Shown here piece after piece: positions 44,034 through 54,242 of a DNA stretch of 64,000 bases. Origin of the DNA: CADEDV01 sp048498035 (GTDB taxonomy: Bacteria; Bacteroidota; Bacteroidia; Chitinophagales; Chitinophagaceae). The stretch is from NCBI GenBank assembly GCA_048498035.1, contig JBEHYT010000005.1:1-64000 (forward strand). Direction: 5' to 3'. Each line of letters starts with the position of its first letter. The first letter of the stretch is position 1. Both the position numbers and the translations under genes were made by a program. A model generated the notes under the pieces. The model was not told where the DNA came from. It ran no database searches and saw nothing but the letters and a program-made list of their open reading frames with translations.

Positions 44034-46163
44034 TTGGAAGTACGGCGTGACATATTGTGGAGGGTATATGTATGCTTTCTGGGCGTGGCATTGCTAAGCC
44101 TTTTCGTACTTGGAAAGGCAGCATACATCCAGCGTTTCCAGGGGGAACACTGGCGCGCCATGAACGACAGCATGCACCAGCGCATTGAAGAACTGGATGC
44201 AGACCGCGGTACCATCTTTAGTGAAGATGGACAGATGCTGAGTACCTCACTTCCCCAGTTTGATATCTACATGGATTTTATGGCCGATGGCCTCCGTGAA
44301 AAAGATGGAAAGGTCTTTAAGGCTAACATCGATTCATTTGCTACGGCTATGTCCGGCTATTTTCATGATAAATCCACGGCTGCCTATCGCAAAGAACTAC
44401 AGGCCGCCTATGCTAAAAAAAGCCGCTACTATCCGCTTCGCAAAAAACTTTCTTTCGAAGAATATAAAACCTTCCGTTCATTTCCACTCGTTCGCCTGGG
44501 GCGCAACCGCAGTGGCGTGATTGTAGAAGAAAGCAGCAAGCGCATCGCTCCCTTTGAATTACTGGCCAATCGCACCATCGGGCTTTCACGTGAATATATC
44601 GCCAGCAATGGCAAAGTTAAAAAGCAGAATGTAGGGCTTGAAAAAAGCTACGACAGCCTGCTGACCGGCCAGCGTGGCAAACGCCTGGTTCGCTACATTG
44701 CCGGCGCTTCCGTACCGGTAGAAGGATTTGAAATTGACCCGGAAAATGGTAAAGATGTATACACAACACTGGATGTGAAGATCCAGGACATCTCCCAAAA
44801 TGCGCTGCTCCGGATGATGCAGAAAAGTGAAGGACAATACGGCACCTGCATCGTAATGGAAACAAAGACCGGTAAGATCAAAGCGATCGCTAACCTGGGA
44901 CGCCGTAGTGATGGTACCTATTGGGAAGATGATAATTACGCCCTGCGGGTAACAGAACCGGGTTCAACCATTAAACTCGTAACCCTGCTGGCCGTGCTGG
45001 AAAAGGGATCTTCCAAACTTACGGATGAAGTGGAAGTAGGCACCGCCGGCCGGATGCAGGTAGGTCCGCGTATTGTGAATGATGCGGAGCGTCAGCCCAA
45101 ATCCATCATTTCTGTAGAAGAATGTTTTGCACATAGTTCCAATGTTGGCATGAGCAAACTGGCTTATAAAGCATTTGGAAATAATCCAAAAGAATACCGT
45201 GAGTATCTCCATAAATACCACATGGATACCCGCTCAAGCATTGATCTGTCTGACGTGCCGGCGCCGCGTTTTGCGCCGCTCGACAAAGACCGTGGCGGGT
45301 TGATGAATATGATCACCATGAGCTTTGGCTATGCCCTGCAGGTAAGCCCGATGCAAACGCTTACCCTGTACAATGCTATTGCGAATAATGGAAAGATGAT
45401 GAAACCCTACCTGGTCAATAGTATCCAGCGGGATGGCATTGTGCTGAAACAATTTGAACCTACTGTACTGGATGAACAGGTTGCCAGCCCGGAAGCAATA
45501 GCAGCAGCGCGCACCAGCATGGAAGCCGTGGTGAAAGTGGGCACTGCACGTGTACCATTTAAAGACATGCCATTCCCGGTTGCAGGCAAAACAGGAACTG
45601 CTCACGTAGCAGATGGCGCCACCAAGTATTCCAATGGTGTGTACCAGGCCACATTCGTTGGTTATTTTCCTGCAGACCAGCCACAATACACCTGCATTGT
45701 AGTAATACGTACCAAGCCGCATGCGGCCATCCATTTTGGCGGTTCGCTGGGTGCGCCGGTGTTTCGTGAAATAGCTACCAAACTGTACGCTTTATATGTT
45801 GATCAAAAGCAGGCTACGGATTATGTGATCAATCGTGACAGCGCTGCCTACTTCTTTGCAGGAAATGCGGGAAATATCCGCAAGGTGTTAAATACGTTCG
45901 GCGTTTCCTACACTGACTCTGTACAACAGGCATCGTGGGCAAGCGTGTATGCTACAGGTAGCAAACCAGTAGTACGAGCCAATCCCATGGGAGAAAAGCA
46001 AATGCCAAATGTGAAAGGCATGGGACTTAGAGATGCGCTGTTCCTGCTGGAGAGCCTTGGATTGAAAGTGTCAGTAAATGGTAAAGGAAAAGTAAATACG
46101 CAATCGCTGGCCCCGGGTGCACAGATCGCGAAGGGCCAGGCGGTGCAATTACAGTTAAGTTGA
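44034..46163 (+). CDS. ftsI: Septal transpeptidase (penicillin-binding protein) with PASTA domain
   Basis: This 709-residue class B penicillin-binding protein cross-links septal peptidoglycan. A TTG start at 44034 gives a short cytoplasmic tail and one membrane helix (VYVCFLGVALLSLFVLG). The pedestal domain spans about 55-240. The transpeptidase domain has the active-site EPGSTIK (Ser near 311), SSN near 365 and GKTGTAH near 520. The last 55 residues form one PASTA domain (MPNVKGMGLRDALFLLES), a feature of FtsI-like proteins in Bacteroidota and Gram-positives but not Escherichia coli. Partner of FtsW in the same cluster. Confidence 0.95.
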   Translation: MEVRRDILWRVYVCFLGVALLSLFVLGKAAYIQRFQGEHWRAMNDSMHQRIEELDADRGTIFSEDGQMLSTSLPQFDIYMDFMADGLREKDGKVFKANIDSFATAMSGYFHDKSTAAYRKELQAAYAKKSRYYPLRKKLSFEEYKTFRSFPLVRLGRNRSGVIVEESSKRIAPFELLANRTIGLSREYIASNGKVKKQNVGLEKSYDSLLTGQRGKRLVRYIAGASVPVEGFEIDPENGKDVYTTLDVKIQDISQNALLRMMQKSEGQYGTCIVMETKTGKIKAIANLGRRSDGTYWEDDNYALRVTEPGSTIKLVTLLAVLEKGSSKLTDEVEVGTAGRMQVGPRIVNDAERQPKSIISVEECFAHSSNVGMSKLAYKAFGNNPKEYREYLHKYHMDTRSSIDLSDVPAPRFAPLDKDRGGLMNMITMSFGYALQVSPMQTLTLYNAIANNGKMMKPYLVNSIQRDGIVLKQFEPTVLDEQVASPEAIAAARTSMEAVVKVGTARVPFKDMPFPVAGKTGTAHVADGATKYSNGVYQATFVGYFPADQPQYTCIVVIRTKPHAAIHFGGSLGAPVFREIATKLYALYVDQKQATDYVINRDSAAYFFAGNAGNIRKVLNTFGVSYTDSVQQASWASVYATGSKPVVRANPMGEKQMPNVKGMGLRDALFLLESLGLKVSVNGKGKVNTQSLAPGAQIAKGQAVQLQLS

Positions 46164-46173
46164 ACAGGAACAA

Positions 46174-47637
46174 GTGTTATTGCGAGATCTATTATATAAA
46201 GTAGCGATTCGCTCCGTATCGGGAAGTACAGAAACGGAGATAAGCGCAGTGGCGATTGATTCGAGGCTGGTTGAAAAAGGCTCTTTGTTTATAGCGGTCA
46301 GGGGTGCTGCCAATGACGGACACCAGTTTATCGGCAATGCCATAACCAATGGCGCAGCTGCAATTGTGTGTGAAGCGCTTCCGGAAGTGATGCAAGAGGA
46401 TGTTACCTATGTGCAGGTTGAAAATGCAGCAGAAGCAGCGGGGATCATTGCACATCATTTTTATGGTGATCCGTCACAGGTGCTGAAGATTGTGGGTGTA
46501 ACCGGAACAAATGGCAAAACAACGATTGCGACATTATTATATAAGCTCTTTACAGCGTTGGGATATTCATGCGGGCTGCTGAGTACAGTAGAAAACAGGA
46601 TCGGCGACCGTGTACTGCCGGCAACACACACTACACCGGATGCCATCCGGCTGAATGCGTTGCTGAAACAAATGGCAGCAGCAGGATGTACGCATGCATT
46701 TATGGAAGTGAGTTCACATGCCATACACCAACACCGGGTTGCAGGACTGGAATTTGCGGGAGGCATTTTTAGCAACATCACGCACGATCACCTGGACTAC
46801 CACAAAACGTTTGATGAGTATATCCGGGTGAAGAAAGCGTTTTTCGACGGACTGCCCTCAGGTTCCTTTGCGATCAGCAATGCAGATGATAAACGCGGTT
46901 CCGTGATGTTGCAGAACACAGCGGCCAGGAAGTATTTCTACAGCCTGAAAACGCTGGCTGATTTTAAAGGGAAGATCCTTGAAAACAGTCTCTCCGGTCT
47001 GGTAATGAATGTGGATGACCGTGAAGTGCATTTTAGATTGATAGGAGAATTCAACGCCTACAACCTGCTGGCTGTTTATGGCGCTGTGGTGGCAATGGGA
47101 GAAGACCGGCAGGAAGTGCTTCGGCATCTTAGTATGCTGGACGGGGCAGAAGGAAGATTTGATTACCGGGTGTCTGCAAAAGAAAAAGTGATAGCAATTG
47201 TGGATTATGCGCACACACCGGATGCTCTTTTAAATGTGTTGGCTACGATTAAGAAGCTCAAAAAGGCGAATGAAGCAGTGATCACAGTGGTGGGCTGCGG
47301 TGGTGACCGGGACCGCACCAAGCGGCCGGTAATGGCAACAGCGGCCTGTGAACATAGTGATCGTGCCATTTTCACAAGTGATAATCCGCGAAGCGAAGAT
47401 CCGCTGCAGATTATAAGGGATATGGAAGAAGGACTACCGGCGAGCTATAAACGGAAATACGTAGCGGTTGCAGACCGGAAAGAAGCGATCAAACTGGCGA
47501 TTTCCATGGCAAAGCCCGGTGACATTGTACTGGTAGCCGGAAAAGGACATGAGAAATACCAGGAGATAAAAGGAGAACGACAACATTTTGACGACCAGGA
47601 AATAGTGCAGGAAATGTTTGCACTGTTGGATAAATAG
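46174..47637 (+). CDS. murE: UDP-MurNAc-dipeptide:meso-diaminopimelate ligase
   Basis: This 487-residue Mur ligase adds the third residue of the peptidoglycan stem. ATP loop GVTGTNGKTTIATLLYKL near residue 110; the substrate-selecting motif DNPRSEDP near 408 is the DNPR form specific for meso-diaminopimelate rather than lysine. It starts at a GTG 10 bp after ftsI. MurF, the next ligase in the pathway, is not in this cluster. Confidence 0.97.
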   Translation: MLLRDLLYKVAIRSVSGSTETEISAVAIDSRLVEKGSLFIAVRGAANDGHQFIGNAITNGAAAIVCEALPEVMQEDVTYVQVENAAEAAGIIAHHFYGDPSQVLKIVGVTGTNGKTTIATLLYKLFTALGYSCGLLSTVENRIGDRVLPATHTTPDAIRLNALLKQMAAAGCTHAFMEVSSHAIHQHRVAGLEFAGGIFSNITHDHLDYHKTFDEYIRVKKAFFDGLPSGSFAISNADDKRGSVMLQNTAARKYFYSLKTLADFKGKILENSLSGLVMNVDDREVHFRLIGEFNAYNLLAVYGAVVAMGEDRQEVLRHLSMLDGAEGRFDYRVSAKEKVIAIVDYAHTPDALLNVLATIKKLKKANEAVITVVGCGGDRDRTKRPVMATAACEHSDRAIFTSDNPRSEDPLQIIRDMEEGLPASYKRKYVAVADRKEAIKLAISMAKPGDIVLVAGKGHEKYQEIKGERQHFDDQEIVQEMFALLDK

Positions 47638-47669
47638 AATTTCAATAACGACGAAAATCAGTTGCAGCA

Positions 47670-48938
47670 ATGCTGTATCATTTGTTTGAATGGTTTAAGG
47701 AACAAAACATCGTGGTGCCGGGAAGGTGGCTGTTTGAATCAGTGACTTTCCGGGTGATCATGGCTGCCTTGCTGTCCCTGCTGATTTCGATGGTGTTTGG
47801 TAAACGTCTTATCAATATCCTGCGTCGTAAACTGGCCGGTGAAACGGTAAGGGACCTGGGTCTTGCAGGTGAGCAATCCAAGAAAGGCACACCTACCATG
47901 GGCGGTATTATCATCATCCTGGCTATCCTGGTGCCCACACTAATCTTTGCGCGGCTTACATCAGTCTATATTATCCTGATGCTGGTAGCTACTGTATGGC
48001 TCGGGATTATTGGTTTTGTAGATGACTACCTGAAACTTCGCGCCAAGCGAATTGCACAGGAACAGGGTATTGCCTATAAAAAAGGAGATAAAGACGGTCT
48101 TGCGGGTTGGTTCAAGATTATTGGACAGGTGGGATTGGGAATTACCGTTGGCGCTATCCTTTGCTTTAACAGTGATGTGAAAATATGGCGTGATTACACC
48201 GGTAAACCAACACCGGAGGTGATTCAGAAAGTGGTAAATGGAAAGGTGAAATATTTCGTGGCTACAAAAGAACCGGTAACAACAATTCCGCTGGTAAAAA
48301 GTCATGAATTCAACTATGTAAAGCTATTGCCAGTCGGTCTCCGGAAATATGCATGGGTGTTGTATATCCTGATTGTGATATTCATCATCACGGCTGTATC
48401 AAATGGAGCTAATATTACCGATGGGCTGGATGGACTTGCCACGGGCACCTCTGCGCTCATTGGTGTTTGTCTCGGGATTTTTGCCTATGCAAGCGGCAAT
48501 TTCATTTTTGCGGATTACCTGAATATCATGTACATCCCGGGGCTGGATGAGCTTTCAATCTTCATTGCCGCTATGATTGGAGCCTGTATTGGTTTTCTCT
48601 GGTACAATTCCTACCCCGCACAGGTATTTATGGGAGACACAGGCAGTCTCACCCTGGGTGGCATTATCGCAGCGCTGGCAATTATTGTACACAAGGAATT
48701 ATTGATACCCATTTTCTGCGGCGTGTTCCTGGTAGAATTGCTGAGTGTGATGCTGCAGGTGAGCTATTTCAAATATACCAAGCGAAAGACCGGTGTGGGC
48801 AAACGGATATTCCTGATGAGCCCGCTGCACCATCACTTTCAGAAGAAGGGGCTGCATGAAACAAAGATCGTAACAAGGTTCTGGATCGTAACCGTATTGT
48901 GTGTGATCCTGAGCATTGCAACACTGAAACTAAGATAG
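47670..48938 (+). CDS. mraY: Phospho-MurNAc-pentapeptide transferase
   Basis: This 422-residue membrane enzyme makes lipid I from UDP-MurNAc-pentapeptide and undecaprenyl phosphate. Ten or so helices are present, with the catalytic GFVDDYLKL loop near 115, NGANITDGLDGLATG near 248 and MSPLHHHFQ near 385. It exceeds the usual 330-360 residues because of an extra segment near 170-215 (between SDVKIWRDYTG and LPVGLRKYAWV), found in Bacteroidota MraY as I recall. Confidence 0.97.
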   Translation: MLYHLFEWFKEQNIVVPGRWLFESVTFRVIMAALLSLLISMVFGKRLINILRRKLAGETVRDLGLAGEQSKKGTPTMGGIIIILAILVPTLIFARLTSVYIILMLVATVWLGIIGFVDDYLKLRAKRIAQEQGIAYKKGDKDGLAGWFKIIGQVGLGITVGAILCFNSDVKIWRDYTGKPTPEVIQKVVNGKVKYFVATKEPVTTIPLVKSHEFNYVKLLPVGLRKYAWVLYILIVIFIITAVSNGANITDGLDGLATGTSALIGVCLGIFAYASGNFIFADYLNIMYIPGLDELSIFIAAMIGACIGFLWYNSYPAQVFMGDTGSLTLGGIIAALAIIVHKELLIPIFCGVFLVELLSVMLQVSYFKYTKRKTGVGKRIFLMSPLHHHFQKKGLHETKIVTRFWIVTVLCVILSIATLKLR

Positions 48939-49105
48939 AAAGACGAACATAAGCCGTTGAGAAGATATTACTGAAAAACCGCCCGAAGAAAATCCAATCC
49001 TGTAAAAGAACCAGTGAGTTCTGATCCAAATCGAATTGTGGTGCAGTAAATGCATTAAAAAAGCCATGCTTTTGAAGAACCAAAATTCCGTACACACGGA
49101 GCGTT
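48939..49105. other. Gap inside the dcw cluster between mraY and murD
   Basis: These 167 bp interrupt an otherwise tight cluster. I see no exact -7 box, no convincing terminator and no plausible small gene. A perfect but short stem (AAAAGC/GCTTTT around CAT) lies near 49060-49075. It could hold an internal promoter or be the remnant of a lost gene. Confidence 0.4.
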
Positions 49106-50446
49106 ATGAACAAGCGAATGGTCATACTCGGAGGCGGGGAAAGCGGTATAGGTGCTGCCCTGCTGGCAAAGAAACAGGGGTTTGACGTGTTCCTGTCTGA
49201 CGGAAGCTCTTTGAAGGAAAAGTATCGTGACGAACTGCGAAACGCCGGGATTGAATTTGAAGAAGGGAAGCACAGTGCAGAAAAAATTCTGGCAGCGCAG
49301 GAAGTGGTGAAAAGTCCGGGTATTCCCGAAAAAAATGAATGGGTAAAAGCCTTGCGTAAACAGGGAACGCCCATCATCAGCGAGATTGAACTGGCCTTCC
49401 GCTATAAAGGAAATAGCCGCATCATCGCAATTACGGGAAGCAACGGTAAAACCACCACCACCGCGCTCACCTACCACATCTGCAGGGAAGCAGGGATCAA
49501 CTGTGCCATGGTTGGAAATATCGGGTATTCATTTGCCCGCCAGGTGGCAGAAGACCCCAAAGACCTGTACGTGGTGGAAGTAAGCAGTTTTCAATTGGAT
49601 GATATCGTAACGTTTCGGCCGGATGTAGCCATTCTTACGAATATCACAGAAGACCACCTGGATCGTTACGACTACAATTTCGAGAACTACATCCGTAGCA
49701 AGTTCAGGATAATAATGAACCAACGGGAAGAAGATCATTTTATCTATTGCTACGATGACGAAGTGACAATGAATTATTTAAAACAGTTTCATATTCAATC
49801 TAACCAACTGCCCATTAGTATGAAAAGAGAATTGCCGAACGGAGCTTTTATCAAAGACGGAGACATGTACGTAAGAACGAGCGAGGATTATGTAAAGATG
49901 AGCGTGTACGACTTTGCATTAAAAGGAAAACATAATCAATATAATACTATGGCAGCCTGTGTAGCCGCAACAACAATGGATATCCGGAAGGAGAAGATCC
50001 GGGATGCCGTACAGAATTTCCAGAGCCTGGAACACCGGATGGAACATGCGGGAACGGTGAGAGGAGTAGAGTTTATCAATGATAGCAAAGCTACCAACGT
50101 GAATAGCACCTGGTATGCGCTGGAAAGCATGACCAAGCCAACGGTACTTATCCTGGGCGGCGTTGATAAGGGGAACGACTATACATTGCTGGACGACCTG
50201 GTAAAAGAGAAAGTGAAGGCAATTGTTTGCCTGGGAACAGATAACCAAAAGATACACGATGCTTTTGGAACCATGGTCCCTACGATTGTAGATACTGCAA
50301 ATGCAGTAGACGCCGTACAGGCCGCATTCCATTTTTCCCAAAAAGGAGATGTGGTATTGCTGAGCCCCGCCTGCGCCAGCTTCGATCTGTTTAAAAATTA
50401 TGAAGACCGGGGCAACCAGTTTAAACATGCAGTAAGAGACCTTTAA
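49106..50446 (+). CDS. murD: UDP-MurNAc-alanine:D-glutamate ligase
   Basis: This 446-residue Mur ligase adds D-Glu. The N-terminal UDP-binding part starts MVILGGGESGIGAALLA; the ATP loop is ITGSNGKTTTTALTYH near residue 112; FINDSKATNVNSTWYAL near 320 and the C-terminal LLSPACASFDLFKNYEDRG are MurD signatures. Start ATG at 49106. It lies 8 bp ahead of ftsW. Confidence 0.97.
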   Translation: MNKRMVILGGGESGIGAALLAKKQGFDVFLSDGSSLKEKYRDELRNAGIEFEEGKHSAEKILAAQEVVKSPGIPEKNEWVKALRKQGTPIISEIELAFRYKGNSRIIAITGSNGKTTTTALTYHICREAGINCAMVGNIGYSFARQVAEDPKDLYVVEVSSFQLDDIVTFRPDVAILTNITEDHLDRYDYNFENYIRSKFRIIMNQREEDHFIYCYDDEVTMNYLKQFHIQSNQLPISMKRELPNGAFIKDGDMYVRTSEDYVKMSVYDFALKGKHNQYNTMAACVAATTMDIRKEKIRDAVQNFQSLEHRMEHAGTVRGVEFINDSKATNVNSTWYALESMTKPTVLILGGVDKGNDYTLLDDLVKEKVKAIVCLGTDNQKIHDAFGTMVPTIVDTANAVDAVQAAFHFSQKGDVVLLSPACASFDLFKNYEDRGNQFKHAVRDL

Positions 50447-50454
50447 TAAAATTC

Positions 50455-51723
50455 ATGGCAGAGTCCATCAACATACCTAACCTTCAACGTCCCTTTGGGC
50501 AGCTTGCCAGCAAAACGCGTGGCGACAAGGTGATCTGGGCGCTTGTTGTATTACTTACGCTGGTATCATTACTGGCGGTGTACAGCGCTACCGGATCGCT
50601 TGCCTATAAGAACTATCGCGGTAATACGGAAGTGTACCTGTTCAAACAGGTGGCCTTCATCGTAGTAGGTATTATGGTCATCTACCTGGCACACCTTGTT
50701 AATTATAACGTGTACTCCAAGGTTGCCAAAATTGTATTTCTTTTATCCATACCCTTATTGGCCTATACGCTCTTTTTTGGCGTGCGTATGAATGAAGGAA
50801 GTCGCTGGATACGCCTGCCGATCATCAACATGACCATGCAAACGTCAGATCTTGCCAAGCTGGCGCTGTTTATGTACCTCGCGCGGCTGATCAGTAAGAA
50901 GCAGGCCGTGATCAAGGATTTTAAAAAAGGATATCTCCCGGTAATAACACCGGTAGCTATCGTTTGCCTGCTGATTGCACCGGCTAATCTCTCCACTGCA
51001 CTCTTACTGGGTGCAAGTTGCCTGATGCTGCTGTTTATAGGAAGGGCACGCGCAAGACATATCCTGCTTACAATGGCTATCGCACTTGTGCCCATCGTAT
51101 TCCTGGTGCTTTCCGCTGTGATCCGGCATTCAAAGGGTGATACTGCTGATGTTGCGGCCAAGCCACACTCCGCCGGTTTATTCGGCCGGGTAGATACCTG
51201 GATTGGCAGGGTAGAGAATTTTATCTATGGCGGAAAAGAAGTGGATAATGATGAAATGTACCAGGTAAACCAGGCAAAGATCGCCATTGCAAGAGGCGGT
51301 TTCCTGGGTGTGGGTCCCGGCAACAGCACCACGCGTGATTACCTGCCACAGGCATACAACGATTTTATCTATGCGATCATTATCGAAGAATATGGATTGG
51401 TAGGCGGTGCATTCATCGTATTTATCTACCTGGTGTTTCTTTACCGGTGTATCCGCATCTTTAAACGGTGTCCCTATGCATTTGGCGCTTTCCTGGCACT
51501 GGGACTAAGTTTTACACTCGCCATCCAGGCGCTGGCCAACATGGCCGTAACCGTAAATCTTTTCCCCGTTACCGGGGTTACGCTCCCATTGGTGAGCATG
51601 GGCGGTACCAGTTTTATTTTCACCTGCCTGGCCATTGGTATTGTGCTGAGCGTAGCCAGGAATGTGGAACAACAGGAAGGACAACAACAAATAGATAACG
51701 CAGTAGAAACAGAGGCTTCATAG
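50455..51723 (+). CDS. ftsW: Septal peptidoglycan polymerase FtsW
   Basis: This 422-residue SEDS-family protein has about ten membrane helices and polymerises glycan strands at the septum with FtsI. Family features are GSRWIRLPIINMTMQTSDLAK (the catalytic region; cut), ARGGFLGVGPGNSTTRDYLPQ... and the late PVTGVTLPLVSMGGTSF. Its TAG stop overlaps the GTG start of murG by one base. Confidence 0.95.
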   Translation: MAESINIPNLQRPFGQLASKTRGDKVIWALVVLLTLVSLLAVYSATGSLAYKNYRGNTEVYLFKQVAFIVVGIMVIYLAHLVNYNVYSKVAKIVFLLSIPLLAYTLFFGVRMNEGSRWIRLPIINMTMQTSDLAKLALFMYLARLISKKQAVIKDFKKGYLPVITPVAIVCLLIAPANLSTALLLGASCLMLLFIGRARARHILLTMAIALVPIVFLVLSAVIRHSKGDTADVAAKPHSAGLFGRVDTWIGRVENFIYGGKEVDNDEMYQVNQAKIAIARGGFLGVGPGNSTTRDYLPQAYNDFIYAIIIEEYGLVGGAFIVFIYLVFLYRCIRIFKRCPYAFGAFLALGLSFTLAIQALANMAVTVNLFPVTGVTLPLVSMGGTSFIFTCLAIGIVLSVARNVEQQEGQQQIDNAVETEAS

Positions 51724-52811
51724 TGGGAAAACGAATTATCATAGCAGGTGGAGGAACGGGCGGACATATTTTCCCGGCAATTGCAGTTGCCAACGCGTTA
51801 AAAAAAGCAGATCCTGCCATTGAAATTCTTTTTGTTGGCGCAAAAGGAAAAATGGAAATGGAGAAAGTGCCGCAGGCAGGATATAAAATAGAAGGATTGG
51901 ATATTGCCGGGTTTAACCGGAGCTCTTTGATAAAAAATATCGGGTTGCCATTTAAGGTACTCAAGAGCATCATGCAGGTGCGGAAGATCATCGCGGCTTT
52001 TCAGCCGGATGCTGTACTTGGCGTGGGCGGCTATTCCAGCTATCCCGTATTGCGCGTAGCGCAGGCTAAACGAATTCCGACATTCATTCATGAGTCAAAT
52101 TCCTTTGCGGGAAAGTCGAACCAACTGCTGGGAAAAAAGGCAACACGCATATTCGCCGGAACGGCTGGGATGGAAAAATTTTTTCCGGCCGCTAAAATCG
52201 TTTTTACCGGCAATCCCGTTAGAAGCGCAATTGCCAATGCGATCACCGGGAAGCAACAGGGACTTGATTTTTTCTCGCTTTCATCCACAAAGCCGGTAGT
52301 GCTGGTAGTAGGAGGAAGCCTGGGCGCCCGGACCATTAATGAAAGTATTGACGCCGGCCTGGATAAACTGCTGGAGGAAGGCTTGCAGGTAATTTGGCAA
52401 ACGGGTAAGCCTTACGTAGAACAGGCGCGGCAACGGGTAGCAGGAAAAGCGGGTGTGTGGGTTAATGATTTTATTACCCAGATGGAGTATGCGTATGCAG
52501 CGGCAGATGTGGTAGTGGCCCGTGCAGGGGCCATGACGGTTGCTGAACTCTGTGTGGTGAAAAAGCCGGTGATATTCGTACCATATCCATTTGCTGCGGA
52601 AGATCATCAAACGGTAAACGCGATGGAACTGGTGCAGAAACAGGCGGCCCTTATTGTGGCCGATAAAATGGCAAAGGAACAACTGGTGCCTAAACTGATT
52701 GAACTGGCAAAAAATACCGCCCAGCAGGAAAGGCTGAAAGAAAATATAGGAGCAATGGCGGTATTAAATGCAGACGAGGTGATTGCAGAAACGATATTGA
52801 AGAATTGTTGA
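51723..52811 (+). CDS. murG: Lipid II synthase (UDP-GlcNAc transferase)
   Basis: This 362-residue GT28 enzyme adds GlcNAc to lipid I at the inner face of the membrane. Signatures: IIAGGGTGGHIFPAIAVA at residues 5-22, GVGGYSSYPVLRVA near 100, VVGGSLGARTINES near 197 and RAGAMTVAELCVVKKP near 265. It uses a GTG start overlapping the ftsW stop. Confidence 0.97.
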   Translation: MGKRIIIAGGGTGGHIFPAIAVANALKKADPAIEILFVGAKGKMEMEKVPQAGYKIEGLDIAGFNRSSLIKNIGLPFKVLKSIMQVRKIIAAFQPDAVLGVGGYSSYPVLRVAQAKRIPTFIHESNSFAGKSNQLLGKKATRIFAGTAGMEKFFPAAKIVFTGNPVRSAIANAITGKQQGLDFFSLSSTKPVVLVVGGSLGARTINESIDAGLDKLLEEGLQVIWQTGKPYVEQARQRVAGKAGVWVNDFITQMEYAYAAADVVVARAGAMTVAELCVVKKPVIFVPYPFAAEDHQTVNAMELVQKQAALIVADKMAKEQLVPKLIELAKNTAQQERLKENIGAMAVLNADEVIAETILKNC

Positions 52812-52814
52812 GGA

Positions 52815-54242
52815 ATGATAAACAGGGATACGATAGAACGGAAATTTGCTTCGCCATTTGGCGATAATTGGGACGGAGATGTGTATTTCATTGGAATTGG
52901 AGGAATAGGGATGAGTGCGATTGCAAGGTTCTTTTACAATAAGGGAGCGAGGGTAAGCGGATATGATAAAACGCCCACAGGTCTTACGCGGGCACTTGAG
53001 GCAGAAGGCATCCCCGTGCATTATGAAGAGAATATTGAACTGGTACCACAGGATGCGCAGCTGGTGATTTACACCCCTGCAATTCCAAAGGATCACCGGG
53101 AACTGGTTTTTTTTCAGCAAAATGGTAATCGCGTGGTGAAACGCAGCGATGTGTTGAAGCTGATTACGGAAAGTTCTTTTAATATCTGCGTCGCCGGTAC
53201 ACATGGCAAAACGACCATCACCACCATGGTGGCCCACCTGCTCAGGCATACCGGTTTTGGATGCAATGCCTTCCTGGGAGGTATTTCAGTGAATTACGAA
53301 AGTAATTTCTGGAGCAATGAAAGGAACGTGTGCGTTGTGGAAGCAGATGAATACGATCGCAGTTTTTTGAAATTGAGCCCCGATATCGCAGTGATCACCG
53401 CTATGGATGCAGACCACCTGGATATCTATGGTGAAGCCGCAGCGGTAGAACAGGCTTTTATCGATTTCAGCGCCTGCATAAAGCCCGGCGGCTTGTTGGT
53501 ACGCCACACCATGCTGGCAAGAGGAAACGAATTAAAAGGGGATCAACAATTGGTGTACGGCCTGGATAGTCACCAGCTAGATGTGTACGCCGAAAACATT
53601 GAGCCCGGCAATGGCGGTTATTATTTTGACGCCAGCGTTGGCCCCAAAAAAATAACAGGTCTCCGGTTGAATATGGGAGGTCTTCACAATGTAGAAAATG
53701 CGTTGGCCGCAATTGCCATCGCAAGTTCTTTGGAAATTGAAACGGATAAGATTCGCGAAGCAGTGGCCGCTTTTCGCGGCGTAAAGCGACGATTTGAATA
53801 TGTGGTATTAAACGACCACGTTACCTATATCGACGATTACGCCCATCATCCCGAAGAGCTTCGCGCATTGATCACCGGCACCAGGAACCTGTTTCCCGGT
53901 AAAAAGCTGACGGTTATTTTTCAACCCCATCTTTTTAGCCGCACCAGGGATTTTGCCGATGGCTTTGCCGAAGTGCTGCAACTGGCTGATGAAGTGTGGA
54001 TCTTACCAATTTACCCGGCGCGGGAATTACCCATTGAAGGGGTAACAAGCGCGTTGCTTCGCAACCGGATGACGGGTGCAAAGGCGCAACTGATGGATAA
54101 GGCTGCGGTGCAGGAAGCGATAAAGGCACGCATGCAGGAAAATGAATTTGACGGCAACCAGGTGATCATCACTGCCGGTGCAGGTGATATAGATACACTG
54201 GTAGAACCAATAAAAGAGATTTTGAACAGGATAGACAGGTGA
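52815..54242 (+). CDS. murC: UDP-MurNAc:L-alanine ligase
   Basis: This 475-residue enzyme starts stem-peptide synthesis. N-terminal FIGIGGIGMSAIARFF, ATP loop GTHGKTTITTMVAHLL near residue 120, and the MurC histidine motif YIDDYAHHPEELRAL near 345. A GGA-rich ribosome site lies right before the ATG. The end overlaps ftsQ by four bases (GTGA). Confidence 0.97.
   Translation: MINRDTIERKFASPFGDNWDGDVYFIGIGGIGMSAIARFFYNKGARVSGYDKTPTGLTRALEAEGIPVHYEENIELVPQDAQLVIYTPAIPKDHRELVFFQQNGNRVVKRSDVLKLITESSFNICVAGTHGKTTITTMVAHLLRHTGFGCNAFLGGISVNYESNFWSNERNVCVVEADEYDRSFLKLSPDIAVITAMDADHLDIYGEAAAVEQAFIDFSACIKPGGLLVRHTMLARGNELKGDQQLVYGLDSHQLDVYAENIEPGNGGYYFDASVGPKKITGLRLNMGGLHNVENALAAIAIASSLEIETDKIREAVAAFRGVKRRFEYVVLNDHVTYIDDYAHHPEELRALITGTRNLFPGKKLTVIFQPHLFSRTRDFADGFAEVLQLADEVWILPIYPARELPIEGVTSALLRNRMTGAKAQLMDKAAVQEAIKARMQENEFDGNQVIITAGAGDIDTLVEPIKEILNRIDR

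Noticed and set aside
48769..49377. Minus-strand frame of 202 codons covering the mraY-murD gap
   Set aside because: It overlaps the ends of two certain genes on the other strand and its protein is Ser/Arg/Phe-rich without recognisable features.
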